Source: Bog-793 sp963761425 (GTDB lineage: Bacteria; Actinomycetota; Acidimicrobiia; Acidimicrobiales; Bog-793). From it: DNA of 64,000 bases. Position numbers and translations under genes: made by a program. The stretch is taken from positions 248,001 through 312,000 of the forward strand of contig CAVXGQ010000005.1 in assembly GCA_963761425.1 (NCBI GenBank), given 5' to 3'. The notes below the pieces were generated by a model, which saw only the letters and a program-made list of their open reading frames with translations, was not told the DNA's origin and ran no database searches. Shown piece by piece: positions 34,853 through 43,626 of this stretch (position 1 is its first letter; every line of letters begins with the position of its first letter).

Positions 34853-35454
34853 CGTCGTTCCTCCTCTCTATCTAAGAACGCGACGACGATGCCCTTGTCG
34901 TCGTCTGCCTCCGTCGTTGAGCCGGCGTCCGCCGTCCGTCGTACGAAGTCGAGCGACGCGATGGCCTCGGTGCGGAGCTCCCAGGCCCGCGCCGTCGCGA
35001 CTGGCCGGTCCTCGACGTCGCGGTGGTATCCGTGCTCGCACGAGACAAGGCCACTGCCGAGCCAGCCGCGCATGTGCTCATAGAAGGAGGGGAGCGTGTA
35101 GCTGTGCCAGTACTGGGCGCCGCCGATCGAGCCGTGGGGGGACTCGAAGGCATGCCAGCGCGCCCAGAAAAGCGTCGTCAGCTCCTCGACGAGCGCGCCG
35201 TGTTCCGCCCAGCACGGTGGGATCCGCTGCTCCGGGCGTTCGCCGTAGCGGGCGTTGAAGTAGGAGACAAAGCCGGAGAGGAGCGCGAAGAGCTGGTCGG
35301 CATCCTCGGCGTCAAGCTCCATCCAGTTCCACGGCCGGGTCGACGACGAGAAGCTGAACCGGCCGGCCAACCCCCGAGCCTCGCCGGTCCAGCACCTTGG
35401 CACCTCGTCCCGTTCGGCCGGGTCGACGATGGTCGCCTCGATGCTCGTGCTCAA
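34849..35454 (-). CDS. DUF4913-type element-associated protein
   Basis: 201 residues. The DUF4913-like core is PPCWAEHGALVEELTTLFWA, then RWHAFESPHGS, QYWHSYTLPSFYEHM and CEHGYHRD. It has conserved tryptophans and a final Cys/His, as in proteins of actinobacterial plasmids and integrative elements. Function unknown. It leads a two-gene operon with the xis-like gene. Its upstream region is cut by the truncated helicase gene at about 35460-35480, so its original promoter may be lost. Confidence 0.75.
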   Translation of the reverse strand: MSTSIEATIVDPAERDEVPRCWTGEARGLAGRFSFSSSTRPWNWMELDAEDADQLFALLSGFVSYFNARYGERPEQRIPPCWAEHGALVEELTTLFWARWHAFESPHGSIGGAQYWHSYTLPSFYEHMRGWLGSGLVSCEHGYHRDVEDRPVATARAWELRTEAIASLDFVRRTADAGSTTEADDDKGIVVAFLDREEERR

Positions 35455-35478
35455 GGGTGTGCTCCTCTCTCTTGGTCG

Positions 35479-37563
35479 TTGGCGGCGCTCGCCGCCCGCG
35501 GCGTCGAGGTATGTGTCGTAGGCGACGACGACCAGCTTCTGTACAACTGGCGCGGCAGTCGCATGGCGAACATGATTGAGTTCGCCGACCGCTACCCGGA
35601 CGTCGAACGCCTGACGCTCGAGGAGAACTTCCGGTCAAGCCGCGGCATCGTCGACATGGTGGCTCTCGTAATTGAGCGAAACGATCCCGACCGGTTGCCT
35701 AAGAAGATGCACGCCGCCGGTACTCAGAAGTACGAGACAGGCGACGTCGTGATGCATTCCTTCGACTCCGATGACGAGGAGGCCGCCTACGTCGTTGCCG
35801 AGGTGAGGCGCTTACTCGGGACGCCATTCGTGTCCGATCCGACGGTGCCCCGTGCCCGTGGCCTGGCGTTTAGCGACTTCGCTGTCCTGGTCAGGGTGAA
35901 GGCGCTCATCCCTGCAATCACCGCCGCGCTGGACGCGGCGGACGTCCCGTACGTGGTCGGAGGTGTCGCAAGCTTGTTCAGTACGGCCGAGGCACAAGCC
36001 GCCCGCATGCTCTTTTATTACTTCGCCGGCGACACGACCGCGAAGATGCTCGCAGATGCTTGGCGTGCCTTGGACATCGGCATCGATGAGAAGGAGCTCG
36101 CCGCCGGCATCAGGTACGCACGACAGACGCTCGCCGACAAGGAGGCCGGGACCGAGCGTTTCGGTTATTACAACCTCCAACGTTCGTTCCTCGGCTTCCT
36201 CGAGTGTGTGTGCCTGCGCGAGGAAGAAATCGTCGGTCCGGGCGAGCACGGCTACACGCGTGGAGAAGTCGTCTATTACAACCTCGGCAAGTTCAGCCAG
36301 ATCATCTCCGACTTCGAGCAGATCAACTTTCAGTCGGATCCGGTGGCCAAGTACAGATCCTTCGCGGACTATCTCACGTACCAGGCCGAAGGCATCTATC
36401 CGGAGGGCTGGCTTGAGGCTCGTTACGTCATGCCGAACGCTGTGCAGATCATGACGATCCACCAGGCGAAGGGTCTCCAATGGCCGGTGGTCTTTGTACC
36501 GGGACTGGTGCGTGGCCGGTTTCCGGCGAGAGGAGCAGGCGGCGTCCAGCCATGGAGCGTGATTCCCGACGGAGCCGTGAGGAACCGAGACGACTACAGG
36601 ACGACTGAGGAGGACGAGCGCAGGCTCTTCTACGTGGCCTGCACTCGCGCACGAAAGTTCCTGCGACTCACGCGCGGCATCTACCGGACGTCGGAGACGC
36701 GGAGTTGGCACGAGCCATCGCCGTTCTGGGACGAGGCGGCTGAAGCCCTCGAGGAGATCGACCCGCCTGATCCTGCACCGTCGCGCACGGCAGTGGCACC
36801 GGAGCCCGACCGCCAGATCGGCGAAGTGGCCTTGTCGTTCAGTGAGCTGAAATACGCGTTCGAGTGCCCGTACGCCTTCAAGTTGCGGTTCATGTACGGA
36901 TTCAACCCTCCGATCGACGAGGCGATGGGCCTCGGCAAAGGACTCCACGACTGCCTCTTCGAACTGCATGACCGCGCACTCAACGGCGGCGACACCTCGG
37001 TCGGGTGCGTTGACGAGCTCGTCGACCGCCATCTGCATACGCCATTCGCCTATCCCGATCTCCGCGAGAACATCGTCAAGTCGGCGCGGCGCAGGCTTCA
37101 GGAGTACATCGGGCAGCGCGGCGACAGCTTCCCTGAGATCGAGCACGCTGAGCGCCCGATTGAGGTCGACGCCGGCAACGGCATTCGCGTGTCGGGCCGT
37201 ATCGACCTGATTCGGCGCCGCGATACCGACGAGGTCGTCATCATTGACTTCAAGTCGAACGACCGCACACAGGCGGAGGAAGTGACCGACCTGCAGCTGC
37301 AGGTCTACGCGCTCGGATACCGGCAGGCGACTGGGCGGGACGCCTACGAGGTCGTCGTGACGAACCTCGACGACCTGAACAACGACCGCCAGCTCCCGGT
37401 CACTGAGGACTCGCTTTCGGAGGCGATGGACGCCGTGCTCCGCGTCGCGGACCTTCTCCGCGCCAACGACCCGCCGAAGGAGCCGCGGGGCGACACAGAC
37501 GTGGCGAGACGTAAGACGTGCAGTGAGTGCGACCTCGTTATGCTTTGCAGCGACCGAGCCTGA
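35479..37563 (+). pseudogene. 5'-truncated UvrD-type helicase fused to a Cas4/AddB-like nuclease
   Basis: The reading begins in the middle of the helicase at ALAARGVEVCVVGDDDQLLY (motif III), followed by LTLEENFRSS, the UvrD C-terminal motifs IMTIHQAKGLQWPVVFVPGL and ERRLFYVACTRARK. A PD-(D/E)XK domain follows: CPYAFKLRFMYG, SGRIDLIRRRDTDEVVIIDF-K, and CSECDLVMLC, the four cysteines of an AddB/Cas4-type Fe-S cluster. Motifs I, Ia and II are missing; a recombination joint against the DUF4913 upstream region replaced them. Without the Walker A half it cannot be an active helicase, though the nuclease half is intact. Longer in-frame readings upstream are fortuitous antisense of DUF4913. Confidence 0.75.
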
Positions 37564-37975
37564 CCCTTGAATCCGTACTGGCGCCCACCAGGGTGCACGC
37601 GAACAAGCCGCAGATCCTCGGAAGTCCGCCCAGGACTACAGCCGGCGCTCCTAAATCTGACCAGAGAGAGGGCTGAATAAGCGTCCTTGCAGGCGGAGCA
37701 GCTGTATCCACGTGGCAACTGCCGCGGAACTCGGGTCTCAGGTCCCCGCGAAGTTGATCACTAGCCCGCGAGCTCAGAGGAGTCGCCGGACTTTCACCGA
37801 GCCCTGCTAATCATTTGCTGATCAACGGCATGGATTCGGGATGACTCAAGCTGACGCGGCGGACCGGTCCGATCCGACAACCAGGCAGAACCTCATTGAG
37901 TCACACCGGTTGGACGGATCTAGGCGGCTTGAGGGATTCAGGCGCCGATCCGCGGAATCGTTTCGAGGCTGCGAA
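37564..37975. other. No gene seen
   Basis: About 410 bases between the helicase-nuclease fragment and a small zinc-ribbon gene, less GC-rich than the coding regions, with no supported frame. Confidence 0.4.
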
Positions 37976-38365
37976 TTAGTAGTCGGGGCTTGATCTCTCG
38001 AACTGGATTCTGATTTGGCGAAGCTCTTCGCGATGTTCTTGGAAGGAATTCGGCGCAGAAGGACGTATCGCGCCCGCGACGCTGTAGGTGGGAAAGCGGA
38101 AGGCGCAGGTCGTCTGATGGTCACGAAATCGCCGACCCGCAACTTCTGGGTTAATGCATATCTTGCCGGGAGAGTCGTAAATGCGCGCCAACTCCTGGTC
38201 GGAGATCCGGAAGGCGCGACGATTGTCGGAGAGCACAACGAATCTTCCGGTTGGGTCCGGTTCTGGGTTGACAGCGACCGACTGCACTTCGCGGAAGACG
38301 CGGAGCCACATGATTGTCTCGCCGCAAGACCTGCAAGAAGCGCGGTTGCTGGAGTCGGATCCCAT
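37976..38365 (-). CDS. Small zinc-ribbon-like protein
   Basis: 129 residues. CRSCGETIMWLRVFREVQSV near the N-terminus and a later HQTTCAF supply Cys-x2-Cys and His-x3-Cys, a zinc-ribbon split by about 70 residues. The intervening AVNPEPDPTGRFVVL matches a small actinobacterial family with a CRxCxxxIxW start and a HxxxC end. It is often found on mobile elements; role unknown. Confidence 0.6.
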   Translation of the reverse strand: MGSDSSNRASCRSCGETIMWLRVFREVQSVAVNPEPDPTGRFVVLSDNRRAFRISDQELARIYDSPGKICINPEVAGRRFRDHQTTCAFRFPTYSVAGAIRPSAPNSFQEHREELRQIRIQFERSSPDY

Positions 38366-38393
38366 GACATCAGTGTAACTACACCGACCGGAT

Positions 38394-38432
38394 TTCGGCG
38401 GCCTGTTCGCGAAAGCGCAGGTAGATGGGGGC
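38394..38432 (-). repeat. IS1634-type left-end sequence at the IS remnant
   Basis: TTCGGCGGCCTGTTCGCGAA followed by AGCGCAGGTAGATGGGGGC parallels the left end of the complete IS1634-type element (23602-23641). It marks the outer end of the decayed copy. Confidence 0.45.
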
Positions 38433-38496
38433 GCGCCAAGAAGGTGTTTCCACTACATCACCGGGTCTTCAGGATTCAGGCGATGTTGGCCTTGTC

Positions 38497-38835
38497 TCAG
38501 CTCAAGGTGTTGACGCCGAAGGCAGTGAGGGTCTTCGCGTGAAGAGCGTCGCGCTTGGTGACGATGCGGATCGTCCGGCCGTTCACGTCCATCGTGACGA
38601 AGCGGATGCGGTCGAGCTCGGCGAGTGCACGGCGCGGTGAGATCACCTGGTACTCGAGGTCGAAGTCCTGCACGCCAGCGGCTTCGAGGTCCTTGCCCAT
38701 GACGGCCTTGATCACCGCTCCGAGCACGCAAAGGGCGATGTGGCCGCGCACCCGTTCTCGGTGAAGTGGTCGATCAGGCCCAGTCCGAGGAAATCCTTCA
38801 TCACCCGGAAGCGCCGTTCGACACTGTTCGCCCTA
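38497..38835 (-). pseudogene. Remnant of an IS1634-family transposase
   Basis: Only the C-terminal part remains, in two frames: VERRFRVMKDFLGLGLIDHF, then RGHIALCVLGAVIKAVMGKD and SPRRALAELDRIRF. These match the intact transposase (EHRFRVMKDFLGLRPVHH, RGHIALCVIAAVVEAVMGND). The frame breaks near 38752 by loss of one base (GAGAACGGGTGCG). The N-terminal two thirds and the right end are absent. Confidence 0.85.
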
Positions 38836-38918
38836 TTTGAACGCAGGTCTGCACGGTTAGGGAACACACGACGAACACACGAAAGTCGACGGCGTCGCCT
38901 ATGCCCCAACGCTAGGAT

Positions 38919-39323
38919 TTGGATGTGCTTCGGCAGCGGATACTCCATTGGGCATTCAAGGAAGCCGTAGTTCCTTGGCTCGTCCGTCGAACGGCAGAGT
39001 TCGATGGCTCGCAGCCTCGCCCGTTCGCCTTTCGCGCTCCGCTAGTCGTGGGTGGATGGCGTTGGCGGCAAAGCCCGGATCAACTAGTCGCGGCCATTGG
39101 AGGCATGGCTAACGCATGGATGGTGAAGCTGGCCCTCTGGCTTACGGCACCAGACGCTCAGGCAGTCAGGTTGGCAGCTGAAGCCATTTTGCCGCCTCCT
39201 TACAACGTTGAGGCTGATTTCATTTCGGACCTCGTCGTTGTGGCCTTCTCACGCAGCAAACAGGAACAGCAGTCCGCCCTTCAGCGGATCGCCTGGACTG
39301 GTGCTAAGTACTTCCTCGGCTAG
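38919..39323 (+). CDS. Hypothetical protein
   Basis: 134 residues from TTG 38919 (GTG 38925 possible). Mostly helical and tryptophan-rich (ILHWAFKEAVVPWLVRR, APLVVGGWRWRQSPDQLVAA, WMVKLALWLTAPDAQAVRLA). No signal or clear TM segment and no family recognised. It begins about 85 bases upstream of the next gene's preceding region and on the same strand, so a small operon with 39360-40187 is possible. Confidence 0.45.
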   Translation: MDVLRQRILHWAFKEAVVPWLVRRTAEFDGSQPRPFAFRAPLVVGGWRWRQSPDQLVAAIGGMANAWMVKLALWLTAPDAQAVRLAAEAILPPPYNVEADFISDLVVVAFSRSKQEQQSALQRIAWTGAKYFLG

Positions 39324-39359
39324 ACCTAGCGCCGTTCCCTATCGCGATAGACCGTCTCC

Positions 39360-40187
39360 GTGACGAAATCATCCAAGTCGCGAGACGAGCGGCTGAGGAA
39401 GCCTCCAGATCCCCGACTGCACGCGATCGAGATTGCGCAGCGCTTCGACTCGCCGTGGTCGAACCATTCCTACCCACGTGGTAGTTGGGCGGTAATCACG
39501 AGCAGCGTTCGCCTGAACGACGGACGAATCGTCAGCTTTCACACTCCACACGTCGTCTCGTTCAACCTTCTGGAGTCGAACAGACACCGGTTGCGCGCGG
39601 AGCGTTTGAGGAAATCCGTTCTGTCTCAAACCAAAGCCGCGAGCGACGGCTCGACCACTCCGACTAACTCTAAGTTGCTACTCGACGCGCTCGCCGACGC
39701 GGCCAACGCCGTGTTTCTCGCGTTCTTGGCGATCGAAGGGATCGCAAACGAGTCCATCGACGAACTGCCTGAGGAGGCGTCGATCACCGTCGAACGCAAC
39801 GGTCTACATGTTGTTCACGACAAGGAAAGCATGATTCGCTGGCTTTCGGTCTCGCAGAAGCTCGATCTTGTAGTCCCAATGGTGACTGGTGAGCCGAGCA
39901 TCAAGGGAAGCCATGCGTGGGAAGACTTCGTGCACCTGCGACGACTCCGAGATGCACTCGTTCACTTGCGTCCGCCTGTGCGACCGCCGGACCCGGACAA
40001 TCCGAATGCCTATGGGCAACTGCTCCGCGGCGATGGCAGTGATTGCACGATCAAGGCGCTCCACGTCGTCGACGCAGCGCGTGCCGGATGGGTCGAGCCG
40101 GCAGTGCGCAAGGCCGTGATTGAAGGCACAGCAGCGGTGCGGGTTTCCGCGCTCGAGGACGAGTCGGACTTGTCAGTGGACGAGTGA
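39360..40187 (+). CDS. Unknown protein with HEPN-like Rx4H motif
   Basis: 275 residues from GTG 39360. The central helical region (LLLDALADAANAVFLAFLAI, then EGIANESIDELP) precedes DFVHLRRLRDALVHLRPPVR, with Arg197-x4-His202 matching the HEPN RNase motif RD/Nx(2-4)H. HEPN proteins are frequent in toxin-antitoxin and defence systems. The rest of the fold is not recognisable by eye, so this is a suggestion. No partner antitoxin is obvious; the 134-residue gene just upstream is a candidate. Confidence 0.5.
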   Translation: MTKSSKSRDERLRKPPDPRLHAIEIAQRFDSPWSNHSYPRGSWAVITSSVRLNDGRIVSFHTPHVVSFNLLESNRHRLRAERLRKSVLSQTKAASDGSTTPTNSKLLLDALADAANAVFLAFLAIEGIANESIDELPEEASITVERNGLHVVHDKESMIRWLSVSQKLDLVVPMVTGEPSIKGSHAWEDFVHLRRLRDALVHLRPPVRPPDPDNPNAYGQLLRGDGSDCTIKALHVVDAARAGWVEPAVRKAVIEGTAAVRVSALEDESDLSVDE

Positions 40188-40268
40188 GCCGATCCCAGCA
40201 GCCGTGTCGAGCAACGTTCCGAGTACTAAGCAAACGAGGCCAGCAGTGAGGTACCACCGCGCGGTGAG

Positions 40269-40541
40269 CTAGCCACCGACGGTGCGCCGGAGCGAATCGA
40301 TCCGTTGGCGCGCGGTGGTGAGCAGTTCGGGGGTTAGTAAGGGGTCTTGGTCGTGGATCATCTTCCGTAAGGCATTGGGTTCGCCGAACTCGCGTTCATA
40401 CGCGTCGTCTTCCTGTAGGGCCCGTACGATTGCTTCGCCAACGCGCGCAGCCTTCGCGTAATTGATTGCGACAGTTGCCGTTCCCGCGAGCTGAAGCGCT
40501 GCCGCAACGGCGAGAAGGACGACTGCGACGTGAGGCGCCAC
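40269..40541 (-). CDS. Small single-TM protein
   Basis: 90 residues from GTG 40541. One N-terminal helix (VAVVLLAVAAALQLAGTATV) is followed by a charged helical tail (EDDAYEREFGEPNALRKMIH, then TPELLTTARQRIDSLRRTV), probably cytoplasmic. No family recognised. Its stop is about 80 bases from the stop of the HEPN-like gene, convergent. Confidence 0.5.
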   Translation of the reverse strand: MAPHVAVVLLAVAAALQLAGTATVAINYAKAARVGEAIVRALQEDDAYEREFGEPNALRKMIHDQDPLLTPELLTTARQRIDSLRRTVGG

Positions 40542-41024
40542 GTCTGAGCAAGTTACGCGACGCTGACGAACGCCACCGCGAAATCGAACATTCGAGGACA
40601 GCCGGGTATGGAGTCACCCTCAAGGGAATTCAGTGGCGCGAACCGAACGTCGAACGAGTTGCGACGGTGCCGTCGAGATATGGATTCATGGAGTAAGAAC
40701 CCATTCCCCTGGACGAGGGCGGAGGCCCGAACACCTTGGTAGTCGCACGGTTGGACGTCGGATCGCCCGAGTTCAGGGTGTTTTCTGTGCTGGAGTAAAT
40801 CCTCAGTCGAGCGCCCGGAGGGAGACACCAGGCCTCTCTCTGGAGCGTCTCTGAGCGACCTTCGGGACGGAACCCGAAGGTCTGTCATCCCAAACAAATC
40901 CCAAAAACTTTCCGAAACGTGCAAGATGGCCAGTCGCAGCTCTGCGCCGAGAAGCAAGCAAAGTCCCTGTTAGAGTGGCAAATCTTGGCCACTGTGGAGG
41001 ACTGTGGAAAACGGGGTGGACGGG
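40542..41024. other. Distal end of the accessory region, no gene seen
   Basis: About 480 bases with no supported frame, leading up to the tRNA-Met 3' fragment. Likely the terminal part of the integrated element. Confidence 0.4.
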
Positions 41025-41031
41025 CGAAATA

Positions 41032-41077
41032 GGTCTCATAACCCGAAGGTCGTGTTCAAATCCTGCCCCCGCCACCA
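41032..41077 (+). tRNA. 3' fragment of tRNA-Met(CAT), probable attachment site
   Basis: GGTCTCATAACCCGAAGGTC followed by TTCAAATCCTGCCCCCGCC and ACCA matches elongator tRNA-Met from the anticodon loop to the CCA end. The 5' half is absent and the T-stem has lost about three bases, so it is not a working tRNA. Such 3' copies are left at the distal end when an element integrates into a tRNA gene. Orientation places the element to the left, so the complete tRNA gene should lie left of it, outside this window or lost. Core metabolic genes begin 26 bases later. Confidence 0.7.
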
Positions 41078-41102
41078 AGAGACAGGGGTCTGCCCCAGGA
41101 TG

Positions 41103-42794
41103 TCAGGAAAGGCCGACGATCTCTCCTTTGTCATCGATGTCAATCTCGTAAGCCGAAGGCTTGGAGCTGAGCCCGGGCATTGTCGACATGTCGCCACAGA
41201 TCGGGTAGATGAAACCCGCGCCGACTGATGCCCGGACTTCGCGCACCGGTAGGCGCCATCCCGTCGGTGCGCCGTAAAGGTTCGGGTCCGCCGACAGTGA
41301 GTACTGAGTCTTGGCGACGCAGATCGGCAGATTCCCCAGCCCGTGCGCTTCGTACCGCGCGAGCTGGCGCGCGGCCGTCGGCGAATAATCGACGCCCTCG
41401 GCACCGTAGATCTTCTCAGCGATGGTCTCGATCTTGCGCCTGAGCGTCATCTCTTCTGGGTAGAGGAAGTGGAACTCACTCGGCTCCTCGGCGGCCTCGG
41501 CGACTGCCTCGGCGAGCTCGACGACCCCCTTGCCTCCCTCGGTGAATGGCTGGCAGAGAGCGACGCGAACGCCAAGTAACGCCGCGATCTCACGGATCGC
41601 CTCGTGCTCCGAGGGGAAGTCTCCCGGCAGGCCGTTGATCGCGATGACCGGCGTGACGCCGTGGCAGCGGATGTTGTCGACCTGCTTGGCGAGGTTTGCC
41701 GCCCCGGCCTGCACGTCGTCGACATTCTCGGCGGTGATCGCCTCCGGGAGTGGCCGCCCGGTGACGACGCGGTACCTGCCGGACTGCACCTTGAGTGCTC
41801 GTACGGTCGCGACAACGACGCCGGCGTCGGGCTCCAGCCCCGAGGTCCGGCACTTGATGTTGAAGAAGCGTTCTGCCCCCATGTCGGCGCCGAATCCCGC
41901 TTCGGTGATGAGGTAGTCACCGGTGTGCATTCCGATCAGGTCGGCGACTACCGACGAGCTTCCGTGGGCGATGTTGCCGAACGGCCCGGTGTGCACCATC
42001 ACCGGGGTGTTTTCGAGGGATTGGACGAGGTTCGGCTTCAGGGCCTCGCGCAGGATGACGGTCATCGCGCCCGCCCCACGCATCTGCTCCGCGGTGACGG
42101 GCTCGCCCTCCCGGGTGTAGCCGACGATCATGCGGCCCAGGCGAGCCCGCATGTCGACCAGAGAAGACGACAGCGCGAGCACCGCCATCGCCTCCGAGGC
42201 GGCGGTGATGTCAAACCCGGTCTGGCGGGGGATCCCGTCGACCCGGCCCCCGAGACCGACGACCACGTTGCGCAGCGATCGGTCGTCGACGTCGAGGACC
42301 CGTCGCCAGGTGATGTCGTGGACGTCGATGCCTAGTTCGTTTCCCTGGTAGATCTGGTTGTCGAGGAGCGCGGCGAGCAAATTGTGCGCCGCGGTCACCG
42401 CGTGCATGTCCCCGGTGAGGTTGAGTGCCAGGATCTCGAACGGCACCGCCTGGCTGTAGCCGCCGCCGGCGGCGGCCCCCTTGATGCCGAACGTCGGTCC
42501 CATCGAGCCCTGGCGGATCGTGACGGTGGCCTGCTTGCCGAGGTGGCGCATGGCCTGGCCGAGGCCGATCGTCATCGTGGTCTTGCCCTCGCCGAAGGGG
42601 GTCGGGCTGATCGCTGACACGACGACGTAGCGGGCGCGGGGCCTGTCAGCCAGCTCCTCGATGGCGTCGAGCTTGATCTTCGCGACGTTCTCGCCGTAGT
42701 GCTCGAGAAGGTGGCGACCAATCCCCATCTGCGCCGCGATCTCCTCGGCCGGCATCAGCTCCGCTTGGCGGGCGATTTCCAGGGCACTTTGCAT
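41103..42794 (-). CDS. fhs: Formate-tetrahydrofolate ligase
   Basis: 563 residues, the usual length. ATP + formate + THF gives 10-formyl-THF. Visible marks include the P-loop SPTPFGEGKTTMTIGLGQAM, RQGSMGPTFGIKGAAAGGGY, VGLGGRVDGIPRQTGFDITA, and the C-terminal AKTQYSLSADPNLYGAPTGW. The ATG at 42794 is chosen for the AAGGAG site upstream; a longer frame upstream has random composition. It is divergent from the PadR gene. It supplies one-carbon units for purine synthesis and may also use formate from purine breakdown. Confidence 0.96.
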   Translation of the reverse strand: MQSALEIARQAELMPAEEIAAQMGIGRHLLEHYGENVAKIKLDAIEELADRPRARYVVVSAISPTPFGEGKTTMTIGLGQAMRHLGKQATVTIRQGSMGPTFGIKGAAAGGGYSQAVPFEILALNLTGDMHAVTAAHNLLAALLDNQIYQGNELGIDVHDITWRRVLDVDDRSLRNVVVGLGGRVDGIPRQTGFDITAASEAMAVLALSSSLVDMRARLGRMIVGYTREGEPVTAEQMRGAGAMTVILREALKPNLVQSLENTPVMVHTGPFGNIAHGSSSVVADLIGMHTGDYLITEAGFGADMGAERFFNIKCRTSGLEPDAGVVVATVRALKVQSGRYRVVTGRPLPEAITAENVDDVQAGAANLAKQVDNIRCHGVTPVIAINGLPGDFPSEHEAIREIAALLGVRVALCQPFTEGGKGVVELAEAVAEAAEEPSEFHFLYPEEMTLRRKIETIAEKIYGAEGVDYSPTAARQLARYEAHGLGNLPICVAKTQYSLSADPNLYGAPTGWRLPVREVRASVGAGFIYPICGDMSTMPGLSSKPSAYEIDIDDKGEIVGLS

Positions 42795-42946
42795 CGTGCG
42801 CCTGCTCCTTCTGCGGCTCGTTCGGCCGCGATCAGCCCAGGGAGCGTAGGTTCCCACCTCCCCGCTGGCAAGGAGCCCCACCGTCGGCGCGCGCAGGTGA
42901 CGACCCGCGAGAAGGAGAAACACGCTTCCGGCGTACTGTCGAGGCG

Positions 42947-43519
42947 GTGGCAACGGCGGACGATCTGTCGCTCAGCGAGTGGGCCGTACTCGGGCTGGTG
43001 GCTGAAGGCCGGACCCACGGATTCGAGGTGAGCCGCGCTTTCGTGCGCGGTGGCCCAATGGGGAAGATCTGGACGATCCCACGACCCCTCGTTTACCGGG
43101 CGATTGCCTCGCTGCAGTCCAAAGGGCTCGTGTGCGAGATCGGCTCTGTTCCCGGGGAGCGAGGTCCGGAACGGCGGCTGGTCGAGGCGACGCCGGACGG
43201 GCGGGCGGCGCTGCGGGGTTGGCTCGCCAGTTCGGTGGCGCACGTGCGCGATGCTCGCTCGGAGCTGTTAGTGAAGCTGCTGCTGCACGACCGTGCCGGC
43301 ACGGACCCTCTCGGACTTCTCAAGACTCAGTTGGCCAACCTCGATCCGATGGTGGCCGGCTTGCGCCAGAAGCTGGCCGGAAGCGAGGGCTTCGACGCGA
43401 CGGTGGCCCGCTGGCGTCTCAATTCGGCGGAAGCCTTGGAAACGTTTCTCGCAGGACTCATCGCGGATCGTCAGCGCCCCGCTGGGCCCGGCACCGGTGG
43501 CAACGACACCCCGGGATAG
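42947..43519 (+). CDS. PadR-family transcriptional regulator
   Basis: 190 residues from GTG 42947. The N-terminal winged helix is LSEWAVLGLVAEGRTHGFEV, then IWTIPRPLVYRAIASLQSKG and GPERRLVEATPDGRAAL; a C-terminal helical dimerisation part follows. It sits between divergent fhs and the molybdate operon, 107 bases ahead of modA. It may regulate either; the inverted repeat at 43590-43612 is a candidate site. Ligand unknown. Confidence 0.88.
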   Translation: MATADDLSLSEWAVLGLVAEGRTHGFEVSRAFVRGGPMGKIWTIPRPLVYRAIASLQSKGLVCEIGSVPGERGPERRLVEATPDGRAALRGWLASSVAHVRDARSELLVKLLLHDRAGTDPLGLLKTQLANLDPMVAGLRQKLAGSEGFDATVARWRLNSAEALETFLAGLIADRQRPAGPGTGGNDTPG

Positions 43520-43589
43520 GCGAGCGCTGAAGCGGGCACTGAGCCAATCCGGCGAAAGGTGTCGCGCGGGACGTTGGTCCGGCTAAGTT

Positions 43590-43612
43590 CACTAGTCACA
43601 ACTGGACTAGTG
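43590..43612. promoter_or_regulatory. Perfect inverted repeat before the molybdate operon
   Basis: CACTAGTC and GACTAGTG, eight bases each, flank a 7-base spacer. It lies directly upstream of the GGAAAGGGG ribosome site of the binding-protein gene, where a bound repressor would block transcription. It does not resemble the E. coli ModE site. A binder such as the adjacent PadR protein is inference. Confidence 0.5.
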
Positions 43613-43626
43613 GAAAGGGGCCGGGT

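Noticed and set aside
35023..35478. In-frame upstream extension of the helicase-nuclease reading
   Set aside because: It is the antisense of the DUF4913-type gene and shows no helicase motif I or II.
35812..37146. 444-codon minus-strand frame opposite the helicase-nuclease fragment
   Set aside because: Plus strand encodes clear UvrD and nuclease motifs; the minus frame has none.
43520..43626. Molybdenum-cofactor riboswitch ahead of modA
   Set aside because: The gap is only 107 bases and lacks the multi-stem aptamer; a simple palindrome is present instead.
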